Source of the DNA: Hirudo medicinalis
Taxonomy: Eukaryota > Annelida > Clitellata > Hirudinida > Hirudinidae
Length of the DNA stretch: 64,000 nt
Assembly (NCBI GenBank): GCA_011800805.1
Contig: MPNW01000110.1
Coordinates: 3,123-67,122, forward strand
Direction of reading: 5' to 3'
How positions within the stretch are numbered: the stretch's first letter is position 1; every line of letters begins with the position of its first letter. The notes beneath the pieces are model-generated. The model made no database searches, was not told the origin of the DNA, and saw only the letters and a program-made list of their open reading frames with translations. A program made the translations under genes and the position numbers. This document shows, piece by piece, positions 45,901 to 60,900 of this stretch.

Positions 45901-48900
45901 TTCCTTCCGACACTCATGAGGCAGTGCATACAGAACATCATCGGCAAGTGAACCTCGACTAACGAGGGCTGTGACAGAGATGATGTTTCTGTTTTTATAC
46001 CGAGCGAATGAGACGAATGATGAAGATGATTGGGAATGGCTTTAAAAATTATGTAATTTTTTTTTACAGATCCAGAGAACCCTTCATTCCCTCAGTCTCT
46101 CACCACAGCTTTGTTTTCTTTCTTATACCACCTTGCAAGCTATGAGTCAGGTATGATGCCTATTTAACATGAAATATTGTTGCAATATTACAGATATATA
46201 AAATACTATGCACTTGTCATGTCAGTAGCGAACAAGATAAGCATTCGATTGAGCAGATGATCTTGAAGATGATATTGTTTGCATCGTTTTTAATCTGCTT
46301 ATATTGTTCATGAGAAGCCTTTGTAGTTTAGTTGTTGATTGAATTCTTCAGGAGGAGAAGCACTGGTTTCTTGTGGTATAATGGAGTCCTTGATCAAGGT
46401 AATCAGCTGGCATGGAGATGACTCTCAAGATCACATCACAGTGAGTTTAGGCCCCTCTGATACTAAGCATGTGGTGCCACATAAAGATGACAGTTTTAAT
46501 TGTTTATCAATTAAATGCCTATCATTATACTTTTAGTTTGTCACTAGAGCTGTTAGGGTTGTGGATCTGGTAATGAGTCTGGACATGCAGTCCTTCCAGT
46601 CATATGGAGCTATGAATGAGTTTATCAACAGACTCCAGGTAACCGCTATAGCATTGGCTAACTGTCAATTATCATTGGCTTTGTCAAGATTATAAAATAT
46701 TATCTGCATTGACATAAAGCACTAATAACTATCCTTGAAAAACTTCCAGCACGAAGTGGACATTTGCAGGAAGGAGCAGCCTTTTGTTTTCCAGCCTCGC
46801 ATCACCAACGAGTTCATGGACAGTTTCAACTCCTCTCCCAGGCTCAACTCGTCAGGTGATTCATCTGCCATGGAGACAGAGAGGTCGAGCGCACTGGGTG
46901 ACGAAGCACCGGGGTCGTCCGGTCTTGCGGGAGAATGCCAGCAGGGTTAATTTTGGAATTTATATTGCTTTTGTTTTTATTCTGATTTTCTGTTTATTCT
47001 TTGATCTTAATAATTTGACAGACGGCTTCCCTAGCCATGACTCAGCAAGACAATGCTTTCCTCAGAGGGTGGCTCTCCTAAAGTCCATTCTCAACTTCAT
47101 CAAGAAAGCCATCAGCGAGACATCTTTCTCTGATACCATCAGACACTGTGAGTCATCCTTAAGATATTAATATTTTAATTACCTCCATTGAACTTCTATT
47201 TGGATTACATTCTCAGTGTTTGTTTTTCAATTGATGCTTTCATTTTGTATTTTCGTCTCCAAAATAATAATACATGGTTAATATAATTTATAGTATTTTT
47301 GCTGTTAGTCCTAACGTCATTTATTGACCATTCAGTGATGGATGGTTCTCTGCCATGCTCTCTCAAGCACATCATCAGCAATGCAGAGTACTATGGACCA
47401 TCTCTTTTCCTCCTAGGTTTGTAAAGCACATTGTTTGTGCGAATATATTTGTAAATTGAAATCATTCAAATAAACGTGTAAATCGTTATCTTGTCTTCCA
47501 GCCACAGAGTTGGTGACAGTGTATGTGTTCCAGGAACCTTCCATGCTCTCCTCGCTCCAATCCAATGGACTGACGGACGTTATGCTGCAGGCTCTGCTTG
47601 TCAAAAATGTATGTCGCTAAAGTAAAGCTAAAATACCAGTAAAGCTTCAAAACTAGATGTGTATTTTATGTGTGATTCTCTCAGGTTCCGGCCACAAAAG
47701 AGGTGCTCTCTGCTCTTCCTAATGTATTTAGTGCCCTCTGTTTGAACACCAGGGGCCTTGATGCTTTCATTGCCTGCAATCCCTTTGAGAACCTTTTCAA
47801 GGTTCTTCTTTCACCTGACTATTTGCCTGCCATGAAGAGGAGAAGGAGTTCGGATCTTCCCGGTAATTTTCCGATGTTTTGGATCTTTATTGGATTATGC
47901 TTACACTACCCATTACCCAGGTGACACTGCCACGAGCCTGGGCAGTGCAGTGGATGAGCTGATGAGGCACCAGCCCTCTCTAAGGTCAGAGGCCATCGGT
48001 GGCATCGTCTCTCTGCTCGACAGACTCAAGAATCTCGGACAGGATCCCGATGTGGTCTGCCATCAGAGACCTTCGGTTTACTCCATGCTGACCTCACCTG
48101 TCGCCTCCTCATCCTCTACTGCTGTGCCACAGGTAGGTGGTCAGTCCAGCCAGTCTAACAACAATCTGGGCAACAGCTCGGATGACGATGACGACGACGA
48201 CGCCAGTGTCCACAGTGTTCCTGTAGGAACAGTTGCCACAGCTTCTGAAGGGTCATCTACGGACGCTAATGTGCTGCCCGGTGTCAAACATTCTACTGAA
48301 GGAAAGCTGGATGGAAACATGTGAGGAGTGGACTGGTTCATAATGATGGATGATGGTGATGATGATGATGAATATCATTGTTATTGTATTTCTTGTATTC
48401 TCAGGAGCAAAGGCAAGAAGGTTGTGCCATTGGTGGATTATGTTCTAAATGTGGTTGGTTTGACTTTTTTGCTATCACCTCTTTTGCTACTAATGTGAAG
48501 TAATCTGTGTTGTATGTATTCGATTGAATGACATGTTGAAATGCCAAATGATGAGCTATGTTAATTAGTTAAAAATGTCTTTTTGATCATCTTCATTCTC
48601 ACCTGATGCTGCATGATAACTGCAAAATAATTTATTATGTAGATGAAGTTTACTGAGGCCATCCTTAGCAACAACACCACGGACGACCACTGTAGGGAGT
48701 TTGTTTCTCAGAGGGGCCTCGATCCGCTCCTCAACATCCTCGTCCTCCCTAATCTCCCAAGTGACTTTCCCTCTTCCACTTCATGCCAGGCAGTTGCCAG
48801 TGTCTGCAAGTCCATACTGGTATGTTGCTCTCAAATGACGATGTAGTGTGAAAATGGGTTTATTTACAATATGTGTTTCAGACACTGACACATGACCCTC

Positions 48901-51900
48901 AAGTATTGGTCAATTCCCTGCAATTGGTGAGTGGCCTTCTGAATGAGGTGAAGCCAATCAACACATTCCTTGAAGCACCAGGGGCATCAGTGCTCCTTAG
49001 GGAAATGACAGATGCTCTTCTCAGTGGTATTCCTGATCCTGCTCTGGATGCAAAAGCTACACCTTTGTTGCACTCTCTCAAGGCCATTCACTCTATCATA
49101 ACAGTTTTTATTACCATCTGTAAGGCAAATCAGGTTGGTGTTTGGACACTATAAATGTCTGATTTGATTTTTCGTAGAGTTTAAATTCTATGAATTATGT
49201 AAGGAATTGTTCTATTTTCAGAATGATATTAGAAATCTCTCTCTCAATCAATGGGGTTCAACTCTTGGTTTGGAGGTTCTAAAAGGCTTGTCGAAACTTT
49301 ACCAATCTCTGGTCTGGGAGAGTTCTGTCATGGTCAATCTCTGCAGTGACACTTGCATATTGCATGTGCCAGCAGAGAAGGGTATAGAAGAAGTGTTTGG
49401 AATTGAAGATGTTCACAGAATCATGGATCACCTTGCTAGGGAGGATCGAACCCTTTCCATGAGTCCTGAGGAGGATGGACCTGTTCCCATGGATCTGTCC
49501 AATGAAGCGAATGCTGATGTGCTCACTGAGATGGAAGTTGAAGCAACCAGTTAGAATTTCTTGTGAATTTTATTAAATAAACAATTATAATTTATGTAAT
49601 ATTTTTTCTAGATGCAGCAAATGTATCAAATACTCCTACCTCGACAAAGGACCCCTGTAGACACTGCTATGCAAGGACTGTTCTCATCAAGTCAGTTCTT
49701 TTGGTGGCCTCAAAGCTTGGAAGGTCTCTGACAGAACTGTTTGTCCTCCTCGTTCGAGTCAGCGTCGGATCTCCTGCCAGGCCACGTCGTAATCAACAAA
49801 GTTACCAGGCAGCCAGCATCATGGTTGCCCCAGTGCCTGTTGGAAGGGCAGTGGCCTCACACTTTGCACAACTGATGAATAGTTCACTCTCATGGTTTCC
49901 TCCTCCCCACAGTCCTATATGGAAGAGGAGGTAGGTACTTCTAAATAATAATAATACTACTACTACTACTAATAATAATAATAATAATAAATAATTATAA
50001 ACAATAATATTGGTGCCAATAATATGTTTCATTTGATTCATTTAGGCTTACCTATCTGATGTGTTCTATTGCATTTACTTCATCAATGATATTTGATGAC
50101 AAGAAGCAGCCATATCATCTCATGTTGCAGAAGTTCATCTCTCACAAATGTCATCAGAGTCTCTATGAGTGAGTACCTGTGATCGGTATCGTCGTGCTTA
50201 ACTCGTTTATTTTCTTATCATCGCTTTACGTTCTAGATGTTTCCACTGGGTGATAACAAGGGGCAATGTGTCATCTGGAGGACATCCCAGGATAAAAGAT
50301 TTGGAATTTCCAGAAGGGAGTGTAGAGTTTGTCGACGTCTGGTTAACGCTGGTGGAGAAATTGGTGAACCCGAAAAACATTACGGAAAGTCCGTACAACA
50401 TGCCTGCAGTGCCTTCTCAGGCAGGCTACAAACCGTTCGATCCCGTTCAATATCTGGCACAGATGCAGCTCATGGCTTTCCAGGCACTGTCGCTAATCTG
50501 GGAAAAGCAATTCGTGACCGTCCGTACGGCAGAGGCCTCGCTGAACATCCTTTGTCATATCATCAATTGCGAGAATGTCTTTAAAAAGAAGAAGAAAGGT
50601 AGCCAGGAAGTACCGGCAGGTTCAGAGGGAGGCGCTTCGACCAGCAACACTATATCACCGAGAGAAGTCTTAGGAAACACTGGAGAAGAGAGATTGGCAT
50701 TTAGGCTACCCGAGGAATCGGTGAATACGAGTCATCTCCAACAACTTATGGACATGGGTTTTTCAAGAGCTCAGTCCATTGAGGCTCTTCTGAACAGCAA
50801 TGGTTTAGAGCAAGCCACTGAATATTGCCTATTCCATCCTCAACCTGCAGAGCTGGCGGAGACGAACGAGGAAGACCAGATGGTGCAAGCCATTGCCATG
50901 TCGCTCAATGAAAATGAGGCTCAAGAGATCTCTACTGGAGAACCTGTAGCAATGCAGCAGCCACAGCATCGTCCCTTTGCTGGTGATGAGGGCCCAGGTA
51001 CAAACCTTCCAGCTGGCCCTGTTCCAAAGGAATTGGTGGATGATTTCCTGAAGTCCATACTCCGTAAATGCTTGGACAGCATAGATGGCCACCCTGAGGT
51101 TGTCTACAAGGTAACAGATGTTTTTGCACTCCTCTCGGAGAGGAATGGACTGACTTGGCTGGACAAGGCACTCGACGAAGTTTTTGCAGAGATAAGAAGC
51201 ATGTCTGCATACTTCATTGAGAAATCTCAGCCAATGACTATGGGAGACAAAAGGTCTGTTCTTGATTGGGCAAATGGGCTCTCAGAATCACCTCATGCCC
51301 AAAGGCTAGCGGCCAGATTGCATTTCATAAGTCTGCTTTTTGAAAGTCAAAAAGTCTCTTGTGCTAAGCTTCTTGAACGCACTGGACTTTTGGATTTGTT
51401 GGTCAGATTGATGCATTGCACTCAACATTGCATTGGAGTAGCCAGAGGAGCAAATACCCCAAAGTGGGTTGCCCCCATGATGCTTCTGATTGACCTGTAT
51501 GAAAAGATGGCTATGACAACAAAGAGAAGGGCACAACTGATCAACATTATTGGAACCAACCACATTTGGAAGTGGTTTGATGATAGGGGAGGACGTTGGT
51601 CTAGTTATGGCCCTGGAAACAACAAAACCATTGATGATGCCTACTGGGCAGGTCAGACATCTGTGAGATTCACAGCAGGGAGGAGGAGGTATCTAGTCCA
51701 GTTCAATACGATGATTCAAATTAATGAAGAGACAGGTAACAGACGTCCAATCATGCTGCACATCCCAACCAAAGATGACCAAGCACCAGCAGATGGTGGG
51801 CCACCTGTTGCTGTTGGAGACGAATCATCCTCTTTGACTTCAAGGAAAACAGAATCATCAGCCAATGAATTATCTGGAAAGGATGTCCTACCTTGCGTTG

Positions 51901-54900
51901 AGGACGGTGATGATGCCATCTGCGGTCTAACGCCAGATCAAGGAGTCAGCCTGATTAGATCATGTGTTGGATTCATTGGGGCAAAGGTTGATCCAAATAC
52001 CCTCCATGCATGCCTTCGCCTGACTTTGAGATTAACACGTGACCTCAAATACAGCAGCATATTTGTGGAAATGAACGGCCCAAAACTTCTTCTTGCCCTT
52101 CCGACCGAGGCAAGCTTTCAGGGCTTTTTGTCTCTGGCTACACTCATTCTAAGGCACACCATAGAGGATGAGAAAGCTCTCACCTATGCTATGGAAAAGA
52201 TCATCCGTTCCTCGACCCTCGGTACCGGGTCGAGTGCCTGCGGCGTGGCCATGAACAGCAACGGTTCCAGGGAACTCCACTATGTTATGCGGGTGCTCAG
52301 CCCTGCCATCTGTAGAGACAAGGACATATTCATGACGGTCGCCAACAAGGTACTCAGGATCCAAGTGCCGGTCACAAAAAAGGGTAAGAGGATTTTTAAT
52401 TCACTTTAATTCATTGATATAACTAATGATTAATTGACGGTTTGGAACCCAACTTTCAGACGACAGTATTTTCAACCCAGCCAATCCTCAACTGGTGAAA
52501 TGCAACTTCCCTGATCCACGTCACAAGATCCCACCTCTTGGAAATCTGGCTAAGGAAGTTATCCAGGTCATGCTCAGAGCTTTGGCTACAAGTACTCCAA
52601 CCTCATCCAATCAGTCTGCTGAAGAAAATGCAATAATGGTAGTTGAAGTTTTATTTAGTGCTTTCAGTCTTTAATGTTTAGAGGTGTGATATTGATGTTT
52701 TGTTGGCAGAGCAAGGAAGAAGAAAAGAAGAAAAAACTGATACCCAAGTCGAGCATCATGAGACTCCTGGCTGAGCTTGTCAGGTCATATGTTGGCTGTG
52801 CAAATTATATTGCTAATCAGTCCTACAGAGCCAATGAGACTGATCTTGTCTCAGAGGTAAGTCCATCAGCATTTCTTCTTTGTTCACATTCATCATGCTG
52901 CACATCCGCATGTACGGTACCTTCAACAATTACTTTATCAATGTCAGGACTGTTCGGTACTTTCATTCATTTTGGACCATCTGATGTACAAAGATCAACA
53001 GGACAGTTCTGATCCCCACCTGCCTGCCCTTTCAAGGCTCCTCCTGGCAAGCATAGCTGCCTCTAATCACAGCCCAGATGCTCAGAATGCATTAGCAATG
53101 GAGCTGAAGGGAGCTCTTCAGCGATCCTTGGCCATGCCGGAATGTGCAGACAAGCACAACAGAATACAGACTATTTCACAGCTAATAGCCACTGTCATCC
53201 AGGCCTGTCCTGTGCACACCCAGAAAGTTTCTCTACTTGATTCACAAGTATGTTCAACTAGCAACTCTCAATTGTCTGTTCATTTTTCCAGATGGCCAGT
53301 ATCTACTGGTGTAGATGTGGGAGCATCGAAAAATGTTTACTTAATGCCAATAAATATACTGAGGCAAATATTACAAAAACAAATAATTATGATGAAACAA
53401 ATGTGTTGCAATGCAAATATATAATATAACCATGCCTTATTAACATATTACTAAAAATGCTCAACAGGCTTCTTCAAATCTTAACAACATGGTGAAGGTG
53501 TTGATCAAGCGCGGTCTGGTGTCCGACCTGGCTCGAGTGCCCCATAGCTTGGACCTTTCCAGTCCCCATATGGCTCTCACAATCAATGCTGCCCTCAAAC
53601 CATTGGAGACTCTTTCTCGAATTGTCAACCAGCCTCAAGTTTCTGGAAATGGCAGCAATAGTCAGAAATCTCGACCACAGCTCTTGACTCAGCAGGACCT
53701 GATCAGATCGGTCCTCGACGCGAGCAATGCGGAGGTTAGAGACGGCCGGGCTCAGGAGGACGGCAGGCAGGGCGATAACACGCAAGGATCGAACGACGCA
53801 GAAATGGGTACAGGAATTGGTGCGTTGAATGAAGCCTATGGAGATGAAGATGATGAAGATTTAGAAGGTGGGAATGCTGACGTAGACAACATGGCTGCAG
53901 TCGATGCTTTGTCCAGAAACAACCTGGAGGAGGAACATGGTGGTATGAAATAACTTAACAAACTAGGTTCACGTCTATTTTTGAATGCCAAATTTACCTC
54001 GGCAGCAGAAGACTTGACTATGGCTGAAAATGCAGAGGGAGATCGCTTCTTTGAGACTGTGAACGACATCGATCTCGACGAAGACGACGACGACAGCACC
54101 GACGTCGACGACGACATGGCCGACGACGACGAAGACGATCCCGCTCGCGGCAACGAAGATCACGATGTTAGTGACCGGCTTACTAATCGCACACCACAAT
54201 CTGTGAGTGCCTTCTCATCTGAAAATGCCTTACACACGATTCAATGAATTATTCTTGCACGTGACAGACTCTCGACGCCGTGCTCGACACCCTCCTCGAC
54301 AGGGGAGGTGGAGGCAATCCAGATGTGATTGGGGACATCATCACCATGTCTGGTGAGTTATTTATTCTAGGCTTTCATGCCCTTGAAAATAATTTGTGGG
54401 GAGGAGTTGTTTGTATCGGTGTGCCATTCCTGTTTTAGTTGAGAGGCCTGGAGAGGCTGAAGACACAGTTGAGATTGACATAGAGGTGGCCACTACAGGT
54501 GCCAACAGGGATCCACAAGTGGTCATACAACATATATCCGACAATGAAGATGACGACGAAGGGAATCCGGCTAATAATCAAGGTGAATGTCGATTTAGAT
54601 GCTTATTATGAAGATGATAACGTGCGATGTGGATTCAGAAGATGAACCTGATAATGAGCAATGGGAAGGTGAAATTGATGAAGATGGTGAGGATGATGAC
54701 AATGACGATGATGAAGAAGGCGATGAAGATGATGAAGATGATGTAGATGATGACGATGATGAGGTGAGATCATTTCTGAGAAACCTTTGGACTAGTCACT
54801 TATCCTTTCTTTCACTTAATCATTTCATATACTTTGGCAGAGATCTGTGATAGATGGCGAGGATGATGATGATTTTGTTGGTGAAACTGATGAATCTCAA

Positions 54901-57900
54901 AGAAATAACGATTACGATGAACTCCTAAGTCAGTGGGAAGACATGCTTCCAGGCATGTGTTGTTTTACGAGGAGTGTGGTAATAACGTACGTAAGCAATA
55001 CTTTAATTGACCGACTAATTATTCCATTAGCCTCTGGGATGATGCTTGAAAGTTCTGGACCAATGAGGACTTACCTCCCCATATCTGCTCAGGGGTCTGA
55101 GGCTGCCACTGATGCAGGTAGATCTAACTGTAACCTAGCTAGCTCTGACTCTAGTCTGATTCTTTTTGCTAACCTTTAATCCTTCTTTCAGGAACCTCTT
55201 TGCCCCCTGCACCGAGCGGAGTCATGGTGAACCATCCCCTTCTCGTACGCAGCCAAGACTCCATCCATAGAGATGCTGCAGGGTCTCAGGGGGGCAACAA
55301 TGCAGGGTCGTCTTCCATCGGTGGGTCGAGACTGCACCGCACCAGTAGATCACGAAACACCTTCAGGTACAATCCAAACACTCAGACTCTCCACGTTCAG
55401 TACACCAGAAGCAGGCATGTCAACCCTCCTGCCATCTTGCAGAGGTATGTTCAATCAATCCGCAGTTTAATGAGGATTGCAAGCATTTATCGTGATTACT
55501 TCAAATATTTATTTGTGATTGCCAACCGATCAGGCTTCTCGGGTCATCATCCGACGTCATGCACATCTCGAACTCTCTCGGCAGTGGTGGATCGACGAGG
55601 CTTCATTTGCTATCCAACGACGAGCTGAGGGTCATGACCCGGGCCGGTGGTGGAGCGGGCGGGGTTGCGGGAGACGATTCTTTGTTAGAATCTCTATTCC
55701 AGGTCGGTGGCAGTGATGGTGATGATGATGATGTTATTGTTTTGTAGTGATGCTGTTGTTTGGTAGTGATGCTCTTGGATGTGGTTGATTAAAATCTTAA
55801 ATGCATGGGCGAGGCTATGACGGCGGTATAACCATCCGGGTCGTTGTTGCCTCCATCTCAGTTCCTCCTCTTCGACTCCCAGGGTGACTTCCTCAATGAT
55901 GACGACTCCAGCAGCCTTGGACTCCTGACGGACATCCCTGCTGCTCTTTCCAGGTGGGCAGAAGAGGCCAAGGTTCTAGATGGAGAGATTGGAATGTTTG
56001 AGACCATGTCAGGTGAGTGAATGCAATTGATTAGGACTGCATTTGCACGACTCGAGGAGTAAATGTTTGCTATACATATGAGACCACTAATTAGTGCAGG
56101 GCAATATTATGAATTGTATGCATTTCATATATTCTTATATTTTGTTGTCGATAGTTGTCAAGCGAGACATTCTCTTTGAACTGGAACACCTACGTGATGC
56201 CCAGTTGGCTGAGCTGAGGGAAAAGAGAGCCAAAGAAAAGCAGGCCAGCACTGCCTCTAATGAAAACCAAACAAATGTCATTGATAAGTCTGTCGAAAGC
56301 AAGACAGAAAATGCTTCAAATGCAGTTGTTGATAAGGAAGAGGTGTGTAATTTCATGTTTGTTTTATCAAAATTATGGTGAATATTAAGAACAAATAATT
56401 TGGCAATGGTTAAATATAATTGTTTACAATCAATTAAAAATCACTTTGATATATTTATTGTGTATTTAATTGTACTAATATTGGCGAGATATAGTTGCAG
56501 AGGAGCACGGAGTCGGCACCTCAGACCGAGGGGCAGCTCGAGTACCTTTCCCTAAGAGGACCTCAACAACAACTCTATGCTGCTCCTTCCATCATAGCCA
56601 ATGAAGAAGGTGCTAAGTGATGGACTTGATTTATACTTGATGATGCAAGGTTTAAACGAATGTTTTGATGGTGTTTTACAGCCACGTCGAATGGGTCTGT
56701 GGTCGACCTTCCTACGCTACAGAGCGTACTCACCGAACTGAACGACCTTGCAGTGGTGCGTGATCCTCTTCTCCTCGAAGCGGAGGTTTTGGCCCTGACC
56801 AGAAGGGAAGCCACGGCATCGGGCAGATCGTTCGCGCACCGAGCGGAGTTTGGGGAACTGTCTGCTGCAGAGAACACCCAAGCTGAGGGAGTGCAGAGGT
56901 GATGTCGCAAATTTGTTTGCAGCTTCCATTGTTAAATTAATTAATACGATCATGAAATGTGTGGGATGATGAGATTGCAATTTTGTAATTGCACATTCAC
57001 AGACCCACCTTGGATGCTAACACAAGGATATTGGTGACTTTTGCTGAGGACATGCCCACTTCTTTGCAAGCCACAACTGTTGCTTCTGGTGGGTTGTGGT
57101 TATTTTGTATTGAGTTGATCTTTGTGAACATGTATTGGATGTGAAAGCCTACAGTTGGTTGACAGTTTCGTAACCACGACACAAGGCTGGTTTGCAAACA
57201 CTGCACCTTTGCTTTTGATAGGATTGCTTGCAAGAATGCAACCTTTCTGCAAATTGATAAATAGTTTTGTTGCAGGATGATATTTTTATGACCATTGCTA
57301 TTATTTTGCAGTAGCAAATCTGGGTTCGGATGCTGATAACAGCAGCTCTCTATCAGAACCAATGAGTGGTGTCACCATAAGCAGGTATATTTGGCATTGG
57401 ATTGTGAAATTGAATATTTTATTTCATGCCTCGGGATTGTTTGATCAAATTTTTCTGTTTTTTTATGTTTATCCAGAGAAACTCCATTGGAAACGACATC
57501 TGCCGATCCTGCACGAGAACTCGTCGCAGAGGACGGTCGGACGACCTCCAGTGCCGACAGGACCGTCACCACCGAGACCTCGTCGTCGTCGATGTCTGCC
57601 AACGACATTCATGCTTCCACTGCATCTTCGTTGGAGCACAATCCAAGCACTTCGTGTGGAGAGAGTTCTAGTTCTGCAAACATGTTTGGAGGTGAAATTA
57701 GCAGCATTTCGGAGATTAAGCTTCCAGGAATTTGGCTGATGTGGAATTTTAATTTTTAGACATACAGTTGCCAGAGGGAGTCGATCCCTCTTTCCTGGCT
57801 GCCCTGCCAGAGAACATCAGACAAGAAGTCATTGCAGAGCAGTTGAGGTTGCAGAGAATCCAAGAAAGGGCACAGCAACAGCAGATGGAAGCCCAGACAC

Positions 57901-60900
57901 TTGGAATATCTGAAGTCAATCCTGAATTCTTAGCGGCGCTTCCTCCCAATATCCAGGAAGAGGTTACTATTGCTATTAGTTGACTATTATGTGATTAAAT
58001 GTTTGTTATCTCGATCGCCATGACCATAACTGACTTCGTGTTTCAGGTGCTCGCACAGCAAAGAGTGGAGCAGAGCAGGCTGTCGCAGAATCCAGACACG
58101 CCCACTGATCCTGCCATTTTTATCCAATCGCTCCCACCCACCCTCCGTCAGCAAGTCCTTGCAGACATGGACGACAGTATGCTGGCCGTGCTCCCTGCCG
58201 ACCTCGCGGCCGAAGCCAACGTCCTTCGCAGGGAGCTCGAGGATCGTCATCGAATGCTTCTCCAGGAAAGACTCTTCACGCAGGGTGGAGTTCTTTCTGG
58301 CATCCTCAGGCATCCGGTATATTCGGGCAGGAACCTGCAAGGTAACAGCTACTCCTTGAGACCTTCGAACACAGTGGCATTGAGGTCATCTCATTGGAAT
58401 TGGAGCCACACTTCTAGGGAGGGCAGAGGCACTACCGGCGGTGCCAACCAGGCTGCGGTCGCGGCTCTCAAGATTCGAGGAAGACATCTGCTCGATAACG
58501 AGGCACTTACCTGCCTCTTGGTTTTGCTGTTTGTCGACGAGCCTAGACTCAACACCACAAGGTAGGATTGTGAAGGGATTGACAAAGAATATGGAATTCC
58601 TAATGATTGCCATTAAAATCAACAGATTACACAGAGTTGTGAGAAACCTTAGCTATCATGCTCCGACCAGGGCCTGGATTGTCGACTCCCTCCTCTCTGT
58701 CTTGTCACGGACCAATGAACAGCTGCACCTGGACGAGGTTGACGTGCGTCCGAAGGAAAAGTGGACGAAGAAAAGGATGCTATTGCAAGAATCACCTGGA
58801 GAGGCCTGCTTCTCTAATCCCGGAGAGGATAACCAGTCGGTGATGTCCGACCTTCCGGCATGGCTCAACATTTACCTTTGTGCGGCACTTGGTTCTCAGA
58901 CAAACGTTTTTAGGGTATCTAGGTCGACCTCCCGACATCACTCCTTGAGGTCTTCCCCGGGTTCCATTTCCATTCACCCACAGGCCTGTCCTATAATATG
59001 CAGACATGTTTTGGACATACTGATATCACTAGCCAAGACTTTTCCTACTCACTTCTTGCCCCAGCAACCAAACCAAATGGCTATAAGCTGCAATCAGCTA
59101 GCCCCTGAATCAGATTCTCCGTTAGCAAAGGGGAAGGCTAAAGACAATCAGTCGGGAGCTGCCAGCTCTGGATGTCCCAGCGGAGTGACTAGTTCGGGAA
59201 AACCGGACTTCTGGGAGTCTCTGATAAAATTGGATGCTGCTCTGAGTGGCAAAAAGGGGAAATCTTCACAAAAAGAGAAAACATCTTCTGCACCTACGAC
59301 CGGTGCCACATCGCAGGTGGAATCGAACGGGAACACGTCACTGACCGAAGTGACGACATTCGAGAGCTCTCCGCTGGGTCAACTTATGAGCACGTTGAGT
59401 CATCCAGTCATCAGGAGAAGCCAAATGCTAACGGATAAATTGCTCAGAGTTCTTAAGCTCATCTCCTCTGGGCTAATGGATAACATCACCAAACCAATTG
59501 CAACCTCATTGTCTTCTGCCAACACGACTTCTACCAGTGGCACCACCACCACTGCCACAGCAAATGTGAGCCTCTCCACTGCACCCAGCAATGTTGCATC
59601 TTTGCCCATTGAGGAAGCCAAGACGGGCGACCGTGGTCAGGACGGCACACCGTTGTTTTCCTTCTGCATTGACTTAGAGAAGTCGACCGTACTGGAGAAC
59701 CAACTGAAGCTCCTTGTTGAGATCCTCATATCAAAGCACTGCTCAGAAGAAGGCTTTGAGGATGCCACGAGCCTTCTCCTTCAGTTAGCTAAATCGGATT
59801 CCTTCCTCTGCGAGACGATCCTTAAGCTGCTCATCAAGGGAGCCCATCAACTCGGAAGCACCGTTTGTCAACACATTAACAAGCTCTCCGACGAGCTGGA
59901 CTCTGTCGTCCCAGTCGATGTTTCGCCAAAAGAGGAGGAAGATGTCAATTCTCTACTCTCCGGCTCGTCCAATCAGAAGGGTATCCTCCAGGATCGTTTT
60001 GGCGGCGGAAGCATCGTCGTGCACGCTCCGACAAGCTCGAAGTTCAAAGGTCGGGGTCGTGAACTCCAGCTTCCGTCTATGCAACTGCTTACCAACAAGG
60101 GATCTAGCCAGAATTTCCTGCTGAGAGTCCTGAAGATAATCATCCTTCTGAGAGGTCCTATGAAATCTATCATGAAGAAAACTGGCACGAACCAACAACC
60201 GAGCGAAGCCTCTGCCAGTGCTTCGACCTCTGCAGGTGAACATGGGGAATCTTCGTCGACCCCCATGGAGGTGGAGAACTCGGGTAACATTTCAAACTTG
60301 AACTTTTTCGTCACTTGTTGCAGTGTTTCGTTCAATGTATCGTGATGTCGGCAGGTAACCTACCGACGTCATCGTCCTCAAATTCCTGGCCAAACATGCC
60401 CCACATGACAGAGTTTATTCACTTGGATGAGCTGTGGGACACCCTTGGGGGGTGCCTGCTGAAGCTGGCCATGATGCCCGACAACCATGCAGTGCTCGTC
60501 CTCCAACCGGCCGTCGAGGCTTTCTTCTTCGTCCATGCAGGCAAGATTTGTTTTAAGACGTACATTTGAAAATTGTTAATTCAAAATTATTCATACAATC
60601 CCTGCATGAAAAGGTTTTTAAAATTGTTCACCTTCCTTAATGCAATCCGTGTTTTTCTTTACAAAGGTAAGCGAGACCAAACGAAGAAAGAAGTCAACCA
60701 GACTCTCAGGGAGGACCAATTGGCCCACGTGTCTCAGTACAATCCGGCGATGTCTCCCAACCCGCACCAGTCGGATCGGCCGAAGCTCGACCGATCGTCT
60801 GCTCAGAACAAGTCTCAATCTCTGGTGAGACCAGAGACGCAGAAGTTCATAAGTTTTGCAGGTATCCCCACTAATCTAGTTTTCTCGTTAATATTGCATT

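Larger units (their letters stand above)
42942..50168 (+). other. HUWE1: HUWE1 exons 1-26: N-terminal armadillo-like region
   Basis: Exons: 42942-42986, 43109-43210, 43286-43599, 43986-44064, 44255-44317, 44622-44693, 44907-45026, 45234-45333, 45409-45509, 45572-45633, 45855-45943, 46070-46150, 46352-46440, 46537-46638, 46750-46945, 47022-47147, 47336-47416, 47502-47608, 47685-47862, 47921-48320, 48405-48453, 48643-48819, 48882-49133, 49222-49549, 49612-49930, 50046-50168. Conserved blocks include [65 protein letters not shown] and [20 protein letters not shown]. In the vertebrate protein this solenoid forms most of the substrate-binding ring. Exon 20 has an Asp-rich insertion, [12 protein letters not shown]. 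Confidence 0.92.

Noticed and set aside
57362..57739. 125-codon frame crossing HUWE1 exon 46
   Set aside because: It is another frame of a true HUWE1 exon and part of its intron.
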